NCBI GenBank assembly: GCA_022841705.1
Contig: JALHQZ010000019.1
Location: forward strand, 1 to 36,881
DNA length: 36,881 nt
Origin: Pirellulales bacterium
Lineage (GTDB): Bacteria > Planctomycetota > Planctomycetia > Pirellulales > Lacipirellulaceae
Direction: 5' to 3'
How positions within the stretch are numbered: the first letter of the stretch is position 1; every line of letters begins with the position of its first letter. A program made the position numbers and the translations under genes. Below are positions 23,035 to 31,377 of the stretch, piece after piece. The notes beneath the pieces were generated by a model. The model ran no database searches, was not told the DNA's origin, and saw nothing but the letters and a program-made list of their open reading frames with translations.

Positions 23035-24494
23035 GGCACCGATTGGAAGACGGCGCGCGCCGACACCTGGCGTCTGATGGCGAGGTCTTCGGTGACAATG
23101 TGGCCGAGCGGCAGCTTGCTTTCGCAGGAAATGCGCTCAAATAGCTTCTCTCGCTCCTCGGCGGTTTCGCGCGCCTCAAACAGCGTCTGCACCATTTGCG
23201 ACGCCTCGATCAGCGTCTGGCAGCGCGCTAGGCGACCGCGCTTATAGTAATAGTGCAGAATGCGAATTGAAAACTCAAACAGCGCTGCGGCGCCGCGCAA
23301 CATCACCATATCCCAGAGGCGCAGTGCGAGCGCGTGCGGCAGCGCCAGTGCAAAGAGAGTCGTAAAGTTTCGATCGCAAAAGCCCATGAAGAAGCGCGCC
23401 ATCGTTTGCTCTGTGTCGCCGTCGTCCTGCGCGCCGTCTGTCTCGACAAAGCGCGCCGAGTACGCCTCGTAGTCGGTCGGTCGATTGCGGCGAAAGTAGT
23501 ATTGCAGCACTGGCCCGTCGATGTACGGCCCGAGAGCCGGATTAGTGTTGAAGTAGTACGGCAGAATCTGGCGCACCAGGTGCTCGGCAACAATCAGCTG
23601 GCTCTGTGGCTTGGTGATGTGCAGTACGAGGATGCCCCACAGCGCGTTCATACCCTGGCAGTAGCCAATGTCGGGCCGGAGCGTCGCGTGCACAATCAGG
23701 CCGCGGTAGAGCGAGCTGATGAAGAGCGGGTGATCGTTGTGATTTGGAAAAGTCCGGTAGATGTCTCGGCAAATCTGCTCAAATGTCGCCCGCGGCATGT
23801 GCGCGTTGTGTCGCAGGCGCTCGAACGAGGGCAGCGCGCCGACTTCACTGGTCTCGCTCGACATTGACTTGAAGACCCAGAACTGTTCGCGCGTCGTCGG
23901 ATCAGCAATACCGGGCCAGACTGAATTGTAGAGCTCGGTGTAGCTAAATTCGCAGCTGCCGTCGACCAGCAGCGACATCACCGTACTGTCGCGACGCCGC
24001 GCCAACAACAGCTGCTCCAATTTCGGCGTCGGCGGAGGCGGCAGAGCCGGCGGCGCATCGCTCTCGGAACCGGCCGGCGACCCACCCTCAAAGTTCTCCG
24101 AGCGAACGCGACCCTGCTGCGACGAAGCTGCCGCCGACTCGCTCGCTCGATAGGCGGCCACTGTTCGTTCGCGCTTCGCCACCATTTCCGCAGGTATATC
24201 TGCCGGTGCGCAGATTTCACCAGCGCTCGGCTCGGTCGGCATCAGGTGCTTCTCGCGCGCATACAGTGCGCAAGCGGCACACAGGCGCTCGCTCATGTCG
24301 CTCGGAAAACTCGGCCGTTCAACGAGCACCGTGTCGAGATGCCGCTTTGCCAGCGTTTTGTTGCGTCCGCTGTCGCTGAGCGCCGGTTCCAACTCCATCG
24401 TAACGGCGCCAGGCGGCAGAGTCGTCGATCGAGAACGCCTTTCGCCACTCCCCAATGGCCGACTGGGCAGCCGCGGCGTCAATTGCTCATTCAT
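23031..24494 (-). CDS. TBC-domain Rab GTPase-activating protein, 487 aa
   Basis: The TBC domain spans about residues 190-440 and holds both catalytic fingers of Rab-GAPs. The arginine finger lies in Ile-x-x-Asp-x-x-Arg-Thr-Phe-Pro (Arg247) and the glutamine finger in Tyr-Cys-Gln-Gly-Met-Asn (Gln280), 33 residues apart as in cellular members. Motif C (an Leu-Arg-Leu-Trp-Asp helix) follows near 390. The family speeds GTP hydrolysis by Rab GTPases and so switches off vesicle-traffic steps. With both fingers kept, activity is expected. The ~180 N-terminal residues are Pro/Ser/Arg rich and disordered-looking. The start is the ATG at 24494, behind an A9 tract. Confidence 0.9.
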   Translation of the reverse strand: MNEQLTPRLPSRPLGSGERRSRSTTLPPGAVTMELEPALSDSGRNKTLAKRHLDTVLVERPSFPSDMSERLCAACALYAREKHLMPTEPSAGEICAPADIPAEMVAKRERTVAAYRASESAAASSQQGRVRSENFEGGSPAGSESDAPPALPPPPTPKLEQLLLARRRDSTVMSLLVDGSCEFSYTELYNSVWPGIADPTTREQFWVFKSMSSETSEVGALPSFERLRHNAHMPRATFEQICRDIYRTFPNHNDHPLFISSLYRGLIVHATLRPDIGYCQGMNALWGILVLHITKPQSQLIVAEHLVRQILPYYFNTNPALGPYIDGPVLQYYFRRNRPTDYEAYSARFVETDGAQDDGDTEQTMARFFMGFCDRNFTTLFALALPHALALRLWDMVMLRGAAALFEFSIRILHYYYKRGRLARCQTLIEASQMVQTLFEARETAEEREKLFERISCESKLPLGHIVTEDLAIRRQVSARAVFQSVP

Positions 24495-24505
24495 TACAAT
24501 TTTCC

Positions 24506-24514
24506 TTTTTTTTT
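24506..24514 (-). promoter_or_regulatory. A9 tract upstream of the TBC gene
   Basis: Minus-strand A9 ending 11 bases before the ATG at 24494. The space to the divergent gene at 24546 is only 51 bp. Confidence 0.4.
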
Positions 24515-24545
24515 CGCAAGCACTCCATTGCGCCAAGATTGACTG

Positions 24546-25892
24546 ATGGCGAAAGTAGTCACCCCCACGTTGCTGATTGTCATATCAAAGGCACTCTACA
24601 GCCGCCGAATTGAAGAAGAGCAGCGTTTGCTTGAGCGCCAAGTTCCGATTGTCGAAGTTCAATCATCGCCGCCGCTGTCACCAGCCTCGCTCGAGGTGCA
24701 AGAACTTTTCAATGTCCAACCACCGCTCGATCTCGAAGTATCGTTTGGAGAGTGGCCGCCGCCACCGCCGCCACCACTCGAAGTTCGAATGCCATCGCCG
24801 CCACCACTCGAAGTTCGAATGCCATCGCCGCCACCACTCGAAGTTCGAATGCCATCGCCGCCACCACTCGAAGTTCGAATGCCATCGCCGCCACTGAATG
24901 ACGACGAATGTCCGCGGCCGCCGGCGGCCGAACTTTCGCCCGGTGGAAATGACCAGCTGCCAGCATTGCTGCGCATCGATTCTCCGCCACCACGCAAGCT
25001 CGTTCGTCGCAACAAGGCGGCGAAACGCGCATCGGCACCCGTCACAGCTCGCCAACAGCCGAAACGAACATGGCGACCTGTCGTGCGCGAGCGCGCTCGC
25101 ATGCTTACTTCCGACGATGAAAGCGAGTCGGTTGGAACCGGCGATGACGAAGATGAAGATGAGCCAGGCCAGGCCGACCAGTATGATACGAATGACGGCT
25201 GGTTGGTGCCCGACGAGGAATCTATGGCCAACTCAGAAGAGTTTTCAGAGATTGTCGCGGCCGCCGAGGTGTTGGCGCGCGCAAAATCACAGCGCGCCGC
25301 GGGCTGCAGAGTTGTTCGCGACAAAGAGACGGCGATCGAAGAAGCGGCGCAAAAGGGCGAAAGCCGGCACATCTGGTACCAGCTGGACAAGCTGGTGTTT
25401 GACAAGCAGTCGATCTTTCACTTTGGCAACAGTTTGGAAAACAACATTGAGCGCGCTCGCGAAGTTGTTGCGACGGCAAAAACAGAGCCCGTTCACGTCA
25501 CGCCATTTCGCGTCAACCAGCCGACAGAGTACGGCAAGTGCTACATGTGCCGCACGAAAAAGGTCTTGAGCAGTACCGTTCACATTAGCAAAAACAGTCG
25601 AGCGGTGGGCAAGGAGCTTGGCAAGGTTGGCAGTGGCTGCGCCGAGCGATTGGCTATAGTGCTGCAGGCGTGCAAAGTGTTTCGCGATGTAGAAATCGAA
25701 ATCAACAAGAAGACGCCGCAAAAGACCGTCAAGGCGAAAATGATCAGGCGCGCGTGCGAGGACGGCTTGAATGAGGTCGACACCGCCGTACATGACTACA
25801 TTTACAAGTATCAGAAGCAAGAGCAGGCCAAAGAGAGCCGCAGTCGAGGCGACGCACTCGAGGCGCTGAACGCTTTGCGTTGTGACAACTGA
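24546..25892 (+). CDS. 448-aa protein with Pro-rich tandem repeat, unknown
   Basis: The first 35 residues are hydrophobic then charged. A Pro-rich region (about 38-120) contains four identical 10-residue units with Pro-Pro-Pro-Leu-Glu-Val-Arg-Met-Pro-Ser. A basic patch (about 150-185) and an acidic linker (about 190-235) follow. The C-terminal ~200 residues appear folded and carry Cys-Tyr-Met-Cys near 335, another Cys 35 residues on and Lys-rich helices, possibly a small zinc or nucleic-acid-binding module. No family is recognised. The gene shares a 51-bp divergent region with the TBC gene. Confidence 0.75.
   Translation: MAKVVTPTLLIVISKALYSRRIEEEQRLLERQVPIVEVQSSPPLSPASLEVQELFNVQPPLDLEVSFGEWPPPPPPPLEVRMPSPPPLEVRMPSPPPLEVRMPSPPPLEVRMPSPPLNDDECPRPPAAELSPGGNDQLPALLRIDSPPPRKLVRRNKAAKRASAPVTARQQPKRTWRPVVRERARMLTSDDESESVGTGDDEDEDEPGQADQYDTNDGWLVPDEESMANSEEFSEIVAAAEVLARAKSQRAAGCRVVRDKETAIEEAAQKGESRHIWYQLDKLVFDKQSIFHFGNSLENNIERAREVVATAKTEPVHVTPFRVNQPTEYGKCYMCRTKKVLSSTVHISKNSRAVGKELGKVGSGCAERLAIVLQACKVFRDVEIEINKKTPQKTVKAKMIRRACEDGLNEVDTAVHDYIYKYQKQEQAKESRSRGDALEALNALRCDN
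24771..24890 (+). repeat. Four perfect 30-bp tandem repeats
   Basis: The unit CCACCACTCG/AAGTTCGAAT/GCCATCGCCG is repeated four times without a mismatch, coding residues 76-115 of the gene at 24546. Perfect identity implies very recent expansion, so copy number is likely variable between isolates. Confidence 0.95.
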
Positions 25893-25900
25893 ATGAAGCC

Positions 25901-26236
25901 ATGAGCATTACCGAAATATTGCAAGAGCCGATTGCATTTGATCTTTACATCGAGCAGCAACGCGCGCAGCTTGCATTGTTTTGCCGCCCCTACTTTGAAA
26001 AGGTTCAGGCTGCAGTGAATGAAGGAAGCCCGCACTGTGACTTTTCTCTTCGCAATGAGACGCACGTGCCATTTCCATGGACTCTTTTGGCATCGGAATT
26101 GATGCTGCGCTTTCCGCAGTATAAGACGAGCATTGTGACGCGCTACTACGATCCGGGCGAATGTGAACTTTACGTCGACAGCTACACTGTCCGCATTTTC
26201 GCGAGCAAAAAGCAAACAGAGACGGCTGCTGAATGA
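25901..26236 (+). CDS. Hypothetical 111-aa protein
   Basis: This small aromatic-rich protein could be alpha/beta. It has three Cys and no signal, membrane span or recognised motif. It starts 8 bp after the stop of the preceding co-directional gene with no A-tract of its own, so it is probably co-transcribed with it. Confidence 0.65.
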   Translation: MSITEILQEPIAFDLYIEQQRAQLALFCRPYFEKVQAAVNEGSPHCDFSLRNETHVPFPWTLLASELMLRFPQYKTSIVTRYYDPGECELYVDSYTVRIFASKKQTETAAE

Positions 26237-26279
26237 AAGATGTTGGAGAAAAAAAACACGTGTTTTGAATGCTCGAGTT

Positions 26280-27002
26280 TCATTCAACGACCAGGTCGAG
26301 ATCGTCGTCGACGTCGGCGAGCGCCTGCTTGACGGCGGCATCTTCGGCCTTTTTGATTTGGGCGGCGCGGTACTTCTTGACGTTTTCCTCCTTGAGCTGG
26401 CGATCGACGTCGGTGAGCTGAATGCTGCGGTTGCGGACGTCGCGCAGCTTGAGCGCCATCGCATCGCCGCTGAGCGCCTTGACCGTCGTCACGAGATTGA
26501 TGTCCTTGTCGCTGATCGTGATGCGATGCGCGTGAATGGCCGCATAGAGCGTCTCGGAGAGCAAGTCGACGAGGTAAGATTCGGCGGCCGCCTGCAGCGC
26601 CTCGATTGCAGCAGCCGAAAAGCGAAAGCCGTCGACGCCGACCTGCACCAGGTCCTGCGCGATTTCGCGAACCAGGCGGTTGAACGGCAGCTTGGGAATC
26701 AGAGGCTCGAAGCTCTTCTGATAGCGGCGAATCTCGCGCAGCGCTTTCGTTCCGGGGCGAAAACGACGCTTCTTGTGTGGCACAATCGGACCGTTCTCGC
26801 CAATGGCGACCGGTTTCTTGCCGGCCGACGCCGCAATCGCAGCGCGCGACACGGGCGCCTTGCCAGCCGACACAGGCCGCTGCTGCTGCTCAGCAACACC
26901 GCCGCGCGGCGCCTTGCCCGCAGCCACCGCTCGCGTTCCATCCGCCGTCGCCGCCTTGGCGGCAGCTGTCGCCTTCTTAATCGTCGCCTGTGTGCGTGCC
27001 AT
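26280..27002 (-). CDS. Histone H3 homolog with extended tails, 240 aa
   Basis: Residues about 79-170 match the H3 alpha-N helix and histone fold: Arg-Pro-Gly-Thr-x-Ala-Leu-Arg-Glu-Ile-Arg-Arg-Tyr-Gln-Lys-Ser, then Lys-Leu-Pro-Phe-x-Arg-Leu-Val-Arg-Glu-Ile-Ala-Gln-Asp, and the alpha-3 segment with Ala-Ile-His-Ala-x-Arg-x-Thr-Ile. A ~4-residue insertion lies in loop 1. The N-tail is about twice the usual length and begins Met-Ala-Arg-Thr-Gln-Ala-Thr, echoing cellular H3 but with Gln at the Lys4 position; two Gly-Lys-Ala-Pro copies also echo H3. About 70 extra C-terminal residues form a helix and an acidic end. No H4, H2A or H2B lies in the window. Confidence 0.95.
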   Translation of the reverse strand: MARTQATIKKATAAAKAATADGTRAVAAGKAPRGGVAEQQQRPVSAGKAPVSRAAIAASAGKKPVAIGENGPIVPHKKRRFRPGTKALREIRRYQKSFEPLIPKLPFNRLVREIAQDLVQVGVDGFRFSAAAIEALQAAAESYLVDLLSETLYAAIHAHRITISDKDINLVTTVKALSGDAMALKLRDVRNRSIQLTDVDRQLKEENVKKYRAAQIKKAEDAAVKQALADVDDDLDLVVE

Positions 27003-27174
27003 CGCTGCGCCGCACGTTTCAGTTAGTCTACTGCGTTGAAACACAAGCGAATCGAATGGAAAAAAAAGAATTACTCACTCTTTCACCAAAAGTCGTCAAT
27101 GTGTGCGGCATTGCGAAGCAGAGTTGTAAAATGGCGTTTTGGTGGAGAGAGAAAACACCAAAGGGTGGTTTTAC
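27003..27174. other. Spacer between histone and 1380-aa protein genes
   Basis: Both flanking genes run on the minus strand. The spacer holds an A8 run (plus strand, about 27059-27066) and no convincing reading frame. Promoter elements of the histone gene must lie here, but the usual minus-strand A-tract is absent. Confidence 0.4.
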
Positions 27175-30100
27175 TCAATGGATGCGAGCGGGTGCAAGAC
27201 GAGCCAGAAAGGCGATAATGTCGGCGCGCGAGCTCATTGCGGCAAGCATGTCAGTTGCCGGCAAGTACCATTCGGCGTCGCGCGGCGGTGCGACGAATGC
27301 GAGAAAGTGGAAGACGAGCTCGAGGTCCCGGACACGATCGCCGATGCGAGCCAGCGCTCGCGCGCGCGCAGCGGCAACAATGCGCGTGTCGTTGGCGGCC
27401 GTGTTGTACTCGTCGACTGCGTTTTGGAGCAGTGCGTGAATGCCACCGAAATCGTAGCCTTTGTTCAGCGGCTGCGAGCCGCGCTTGAGAATGCGAGCGC
27501 CGCGCTCACCAATCTCAATCTCGTAGCGATCGGGCTGGTCGGTGGTGAAAGAGTCGGTGCCGAGCCACGTCTGACGGCGCTCGCAGTCGTTTTCGTCGAT
27601 CGATGCCAGACCGTTGCGCTGCAGACGGCGCACGCGTTCCTGAAAGTCTGCGAGTAGCTCGCGGTCCAACAGCATGTCTTCGTAGTCGTTGTCCGTGTCG
27701 CCGCGGCCAAACGAGAGCCAATTGCGGGCGCGCGATGCCACCGATGCCGGCAGCATGTCGGCGAGCTGGCGGTCGACTCGCATGCCGAGCTCGGTGTCGC
27801 CGAGTGAAACGAGCGGTGAGTCGCGCTGCATCAGACGCAGCCCGGTGCCATAGGCGTAGACAGAGGCGCGCAGCAGTGGCGCCTCGACAACCACTGGCAA
27901 AAAGTTGCCATTGCGCACAATCAGGTCTTCGCGCACCGTCTGATAGTAGCGTTCGCGCTGCTCAAAGCCAAAGCGCTCGAAGCGGCGCACCAGGTCGTGC
28001 ACAAAGCGCCGCTCAGTCGCCGACAGAATCTGCCAGAGAGGCGGCGTCAGGCACGCGAGCAGCATGCTCGCCAGCGGCACCTGTGTGACGTCGGCGGGCG
28101 CCGTGGCGACGGCCAGCAGCTCAATTTCTTCGTTGGGCAGCGTCTCGAACTTGTGCAGCGGCTCAAAGATCGACGCCGGCACGCTAGCGCCATCAAAAGA
28201 GAAGCTGCTGTCGCCGACGCGCGCATCGCTCCAGGTGCCGCTCGCCGAGCCGCGCAGAGCGACGAGCTGCGCCTCTTTTTCGACGGTCGAGCGGTCGACA
28301 AGCAGCGCCAGCAGTTTCAGGTCGCTCGCGTACGAGATCAGGCTGCCAAAACCACCGTCGGCAGCTGCGAGAGCTTCGCGCACTCGACCGCCGATGCGCC
28401 GAACCAGGTGCGCAAAGAGCTTTGGGTAGCGAAAGTCCTCGACATCAAAGCGCGCCAGCGCCGTCTCGATTGCGCGCTCGCTCTCGCCGCCCCACGGCGT
28501 CTCAAACTGCGACGCTGCGAGCACCGAGCGCCGATCGTTGGCGCGTCTCTCGCGTGCCTCGTCGACTGCCTGCTGACCGCGCGTCACCAGCAGCGCCAGA
28601 TCGGTGGCAAAGTCGGTGGTGGCGTCGTCGCGCGCCGTTTCACACCACTCGCAGTCGCCAAACGCCTCGCTTCCAACTTCGTAGTCCCGCGCACAACGCC
28701 GGCTGCGCGCAAACACGCGCACTGTCGCCTGAAAGCGCGACTTGTACAGCGCCGCGCGATTGCCGTCGCCATTGAGCAGACGAAACTCTACGCGGTACGT
28801 GCCGGCCAGCTCCGCCATCGACTTGTCGCCGTAGCGTAGGAGTCGCGCTGTGCGTACGCCGGCCGCCAGCGTTTCGCTCGCTCCGACCGGCGCTTCGGCA
28901 ATGCTGCCATCGGCGCGCTCCTCTTTCGGCCGAAAGAACCAAGTGACCTCGAAGCTCGCCGTCGACAGAGCACGCTGCACCTCGTCGATACGTGCGTCTC
29001 GCAGCAGCTCGTCGGGCGCACGCAGCGCGAGCTCAAGTTCGTCACGCAAACCGATCGATGCCGTCAGCACGAGCGGTCGGCGCGTGTCGGTGGCCTGCAG
29101 CGCCAGTACGAGCGGAGCGACGCGCGTTGGCAGCATGTGGTGCTTGAGCGCAAAGTTGATGCGCAGAATCTCGCGCTGCAGCAAACGCTCGGCGTAGCTG
29201 TACGACAGCACGCTGCGAAGACTGTTGGCGCGCTCGTGCATCGCGTCGCCATCGAAGCGCTGCGCCTGTCGCGAGACGCGCGCCTCGAGTGCGCCCAGCT
29301 GCCGCTGCGTCTTGATGAGATCGAGCGGATAGCTCAGATCATAGGACACACCACCTTCGCTGTCATCGGGTCCGCGCGACCCGACACCGGCGCCGACGCG
29401 CGGCGCATAGGCAAGCAGTGCGCGCTCGACCACCGTTTTGCGCAGCGCCAGTTCGCCGAGAGATGTGTCGAGTGCGCGCTGTTGAAACGCAGCCGCCCGC
29501 TCATCGGCACCGGGTCCAGGCGCCACAAACGAATCGCGCAGCGAGCGCTCGAGCAGTGCGCGCTCTTGCTCGAGAATCTCGAAACGATCGACGCGCGGCG
29601 CCAGCAGCACCTCGAGCGGCAGCACTTGAATGCGGCCGCGCAGAGCGCTCTGAATCTGCGTGCGCAGTGCACTCTCTTCTTCCTGATCAACGAGCGTGCG
29701 CGCACGCATCAGAGCGACGTCGGCCGTCACCAGTGCTGTGTAGGCGCGCACCATTTCCGCTTCGCTCGGCGGCACGTAGGGCGGCAGCGCACGGCCGAGC
29801 TGCGCAATGCGTTCGCGATACATGCGCGCGCGGCCATCGATCAGCTTGCGCACCGATTCGCGCAGCGTGTCGGCGCCGGTCTGCGAGAGAAGGCCGGGCT
29901 GGCGTTGCTGGAAATCGGCGAGCCAGCGATCGAGCCAGCGCACATAGTCCTCGGTCGCATACACGTACAGCGTATCGCGCCAATAGGCTTTCACCAAGCG
30001 CTCTTCGTCGGCCGGCGTCGTACCCGATGCCGCACTGGGCACCGGCGTCAGGTCCTCGGGTACGAAGCCTTCGATCGGCTGCTCTGCCGCCGCTGCCGCC

Positions 30101-31317
30101 AGCCCAAAGGCAAAGTAGCGGTCGGCGGCTGAAATCTGCTCCTCGCGCGCTTCGGCGAGCGCCTGTTCGCCGAGTCTGCGCTCATCGGCCGCCATCGCCG
30201 TGACGACGACGCCCACGAAGCGATTGAAGTAGCTTTCGAGCTGCTCGCGTGTCAGCGGCATATCTTCGAAAGTCGCCTGGCGCAGCTCGGCGACGTAGCG
30301 ATTCAGCACCGGATTGCGCACGCGCTCCATGTAGAGCTGGAGCGCATCGGCGCTCGCACCGGGCGCCGCCTGCAAACCGGCCGCAGTGCCGCTCTGGTAG
30401 TCGCTCGCAATGCGCGCCAGTGCGCTGCCGAGCAGATTGCGCCAGCGCTCGTTCAGCTCGCGCACTTGACTGGCCGGCTTCAGCAGCTGGACCGATTCGA
30501 TTGGCGCATAGAGCATGAGTTGCTCGCGCAGCTGTTCGCGAATGCGCGCCTCTTCGGCCGCCGACGCCACGCCGCGCGCACTGCGCAGATCAATCAGCTG
30601 CTGCCGCTCAAACTGCAGCTGTTCGCGGCGCAGCTCGAGTTGCGCGCGGTCTTCCTGCAGCGCCAGATAGTCTGGATTGTCCTCTTCGACCGACAGACCG
30701 TTCACCTGGTACGGCTCGCGCAGCAGATCGTCGCCGACGCTGTCGATCGAATCGATACCGAGCACGCGCGCCGCAAACTCGTCGATCGAAAGCGCACGCC
30801 CATCGGCACGACCGTACTCGAGCGCGCCCGCGGGAGTGCGAGGATCGAGTCCGCTCGCCGACGCAATCACCTGGCGACCATAGTTGATGCGAGCCGCCGC
30901 TTCGCCGTTTTGCTGCTCCGTAATCAGCGCGTCGATGCGCGACAGCGTTTCGGTATGCACCTGCGCCGCCTGACCCATGCTCGACACAATAGCACTCGCC
31001 TCGACGCCTTCGGTGCTCAGAAACTCGCGCACCGGTGGCGCATGTGCGTAGCGCGCCGCCACCTCGGTCGACGGATAAAAGGTGCAGTTGGTCGAACGAA
31101 CCGCGCTCGCCAGCCGCGACTCAAAACTCGCCGCACTCTCGGTCGCCGGAGGTCGAACCTCGCTCGCCTGTTGCTGCGGTTCGACCACGGCGGAAGTGGC
31201 GGCAACAGAAGCGGTTGATTTCTTGCGCCGCGCGGCAAGAATGGCGGCAGCGCCACCCGAGGGCGCCGCGCGCTTTTTGTCGGAAACGGAAGGTGTGACA
31301 ACGGCGGCAGAAGACAT
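27175..31317 (-). CDS. Giant helical protein, 1380 aa, probably structural
   Basis: This is the largest gene, 11% of the window. The protein is Ala/Arg/Leu/Glu rich and mostly helical, with a basic Ala/Ser/Lys N-terminus (1-60). A coiled coil of Glu/Gln/Arg/Leu lies at about 215-265, with further helical segments to about 800. A more globular stretch follows, with a Cys-x~14-Cys-x2-Cys cluster near 875-892, and then a folded-looking C-terminal third. There is no membrane span, protease, polymerase or helicase motif. Size and composition suit a virion scaffold or inner-core protein (inference). Long antisense frames here are GC artefacts. Confidence 0.85.
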   Translation of the reverse strand: MSSAAVVTPSVSDKKRAAPSGGAAAILAARRKKSTASVAATSAVVEPQQQASEVRPPATESAASFESRLASAVRSTNCTFYPSTEVAARYAHAPPVREFLSTEGVEASAIVSSMGQAAQVHTETLSRIDALITEQQNGEAAARINYGRQVIASASGLDPRTPAGALEYGRADGRALSIDEFAARVLGIDSIDSVGDDLLREPYQVNGLSVEEDNPDYLALQEDRAQLELRREQLQFERQQLIDLRSARGVASAAEEARIREQLREQLMLYAPIESVQLLKPASQVRELNERWRNLLGSALARIASDYQSGTAAGLQAAPGASADALQLYMERVRNPVLNRYVAELRQATFEDMPLTREQLESYFNRFVGVVVTAMAADERRLGEQALAEAREEQISAADRYFAFGLAAAAAEQPIEGFVPEDLTPVPSAASGTTPADEERLVKAYWRDTLYVYATEDYVRWLDRWLADFQQRQPGLLSQTGADTLRESVRKLIDGRARMYRERIAQLGRALPPYVPPSEAEMVRAYTALVTADVALMRARTLVDQEEESALRTQIQSALRGRIQVLPLEVLLAPRVDRFEILEQERALLERSLRDSFVAPGPGADERAAAFQQRALDTSLGELALRKTVVERALLAYAPRVGAGVGSRGPDDSEGGVSYDLSYPLDLIKTQRQLGALEARVSRQAQRFDGDAMHERANSLRSVLSYSYAERLLQREILRINFALKHHMLPTRVAPLVLALQATDTRRPLVLTASIGLRDELELALRAPDELLRDARIDEVQRALSTASFEVTWFFRPKEERADGSIAEAPVGASETLAAGVRTARLLRYGDKSMAELAGTYRVEFRLLNGDGNRAALYKSRFQATVRVFARSRRCARDYEVGSEAFGDCEWCETARDDATTDFATDLALLVTRGQQAVDEARERRANDRRSVLAASQFETPWGGESERAIETALARFDVEDFRYPKLFAHLVRRIGGRVREALAAADGGFGSLISYASDLKLLALLVDRSTVEKEAQLVALRGSASGTWSDARVGDSSFSFDGASVPASIFEPLHKFETLPNEEIELLAVATAPADVTQVPLASMLLACLTPPLWQILSATERRFVHDLVRRFERFGFEQRERYYQTVREDLIVRNGNFLPVVVEAPLLRASVYAYGTGLRLMQRDSPLVSLGDTELGMRVDRQLADMLPASVASRARNWLSFGRGDTDNDYEDMLLDRELLADFQERVRRLQRNGLASIDENDCERRQTWLGTDSFTTDQPDRYEIEIGERGARILKRGSQPLNKGYDFGGIHALLQNAVDEYNTAANDTRIVAAARARALARIGDRVRDLELVFHFLAFVAPPRDAEWYLPATDMLAAMSSRADIIAFLARLAPARIH

Positions 31318-31377
31318 CGCTGATTCAGAGTTGTGTTTTTTTAAAAAAATACGACCAGCGCAAAAAGTAACGTTGAA
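31318..31377. promoter_or_regulatory. Bidirectional promoter candidate with T7A7 palindrome
   Basis: The divergent starts at 31317 and 31378 flank the perfect palindrome T7A7 (31336-31349). It gives each gene its own upstream A7 tract, 18 bases from one start and 28 from the other. The same T/A palindrome occurs in both terminal repeats. Confidence 0.5.

Noticed and set aside
24771..24890. CRISPR-like array
   Set aside because: The 30-bp units are directly adjacent without spacers and encode an in-frame Pro-rich repeat.
27036..27218. 60-codon plus-strand frame in the spacer after the histone gene
   Set aside because: It begins inside the histone leader, overlaps the end of the 1380-aa gene and has a Lys/Arg-rich non-globular composition without a leader motif.
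27603..31218. Long plus-strand reading frames opposite the 1380-aa gene
   Set aside because: They are Arg/Ala/His-rich shadows created by high third-position GC of the minus-strand gene and show no protein-like pattern.
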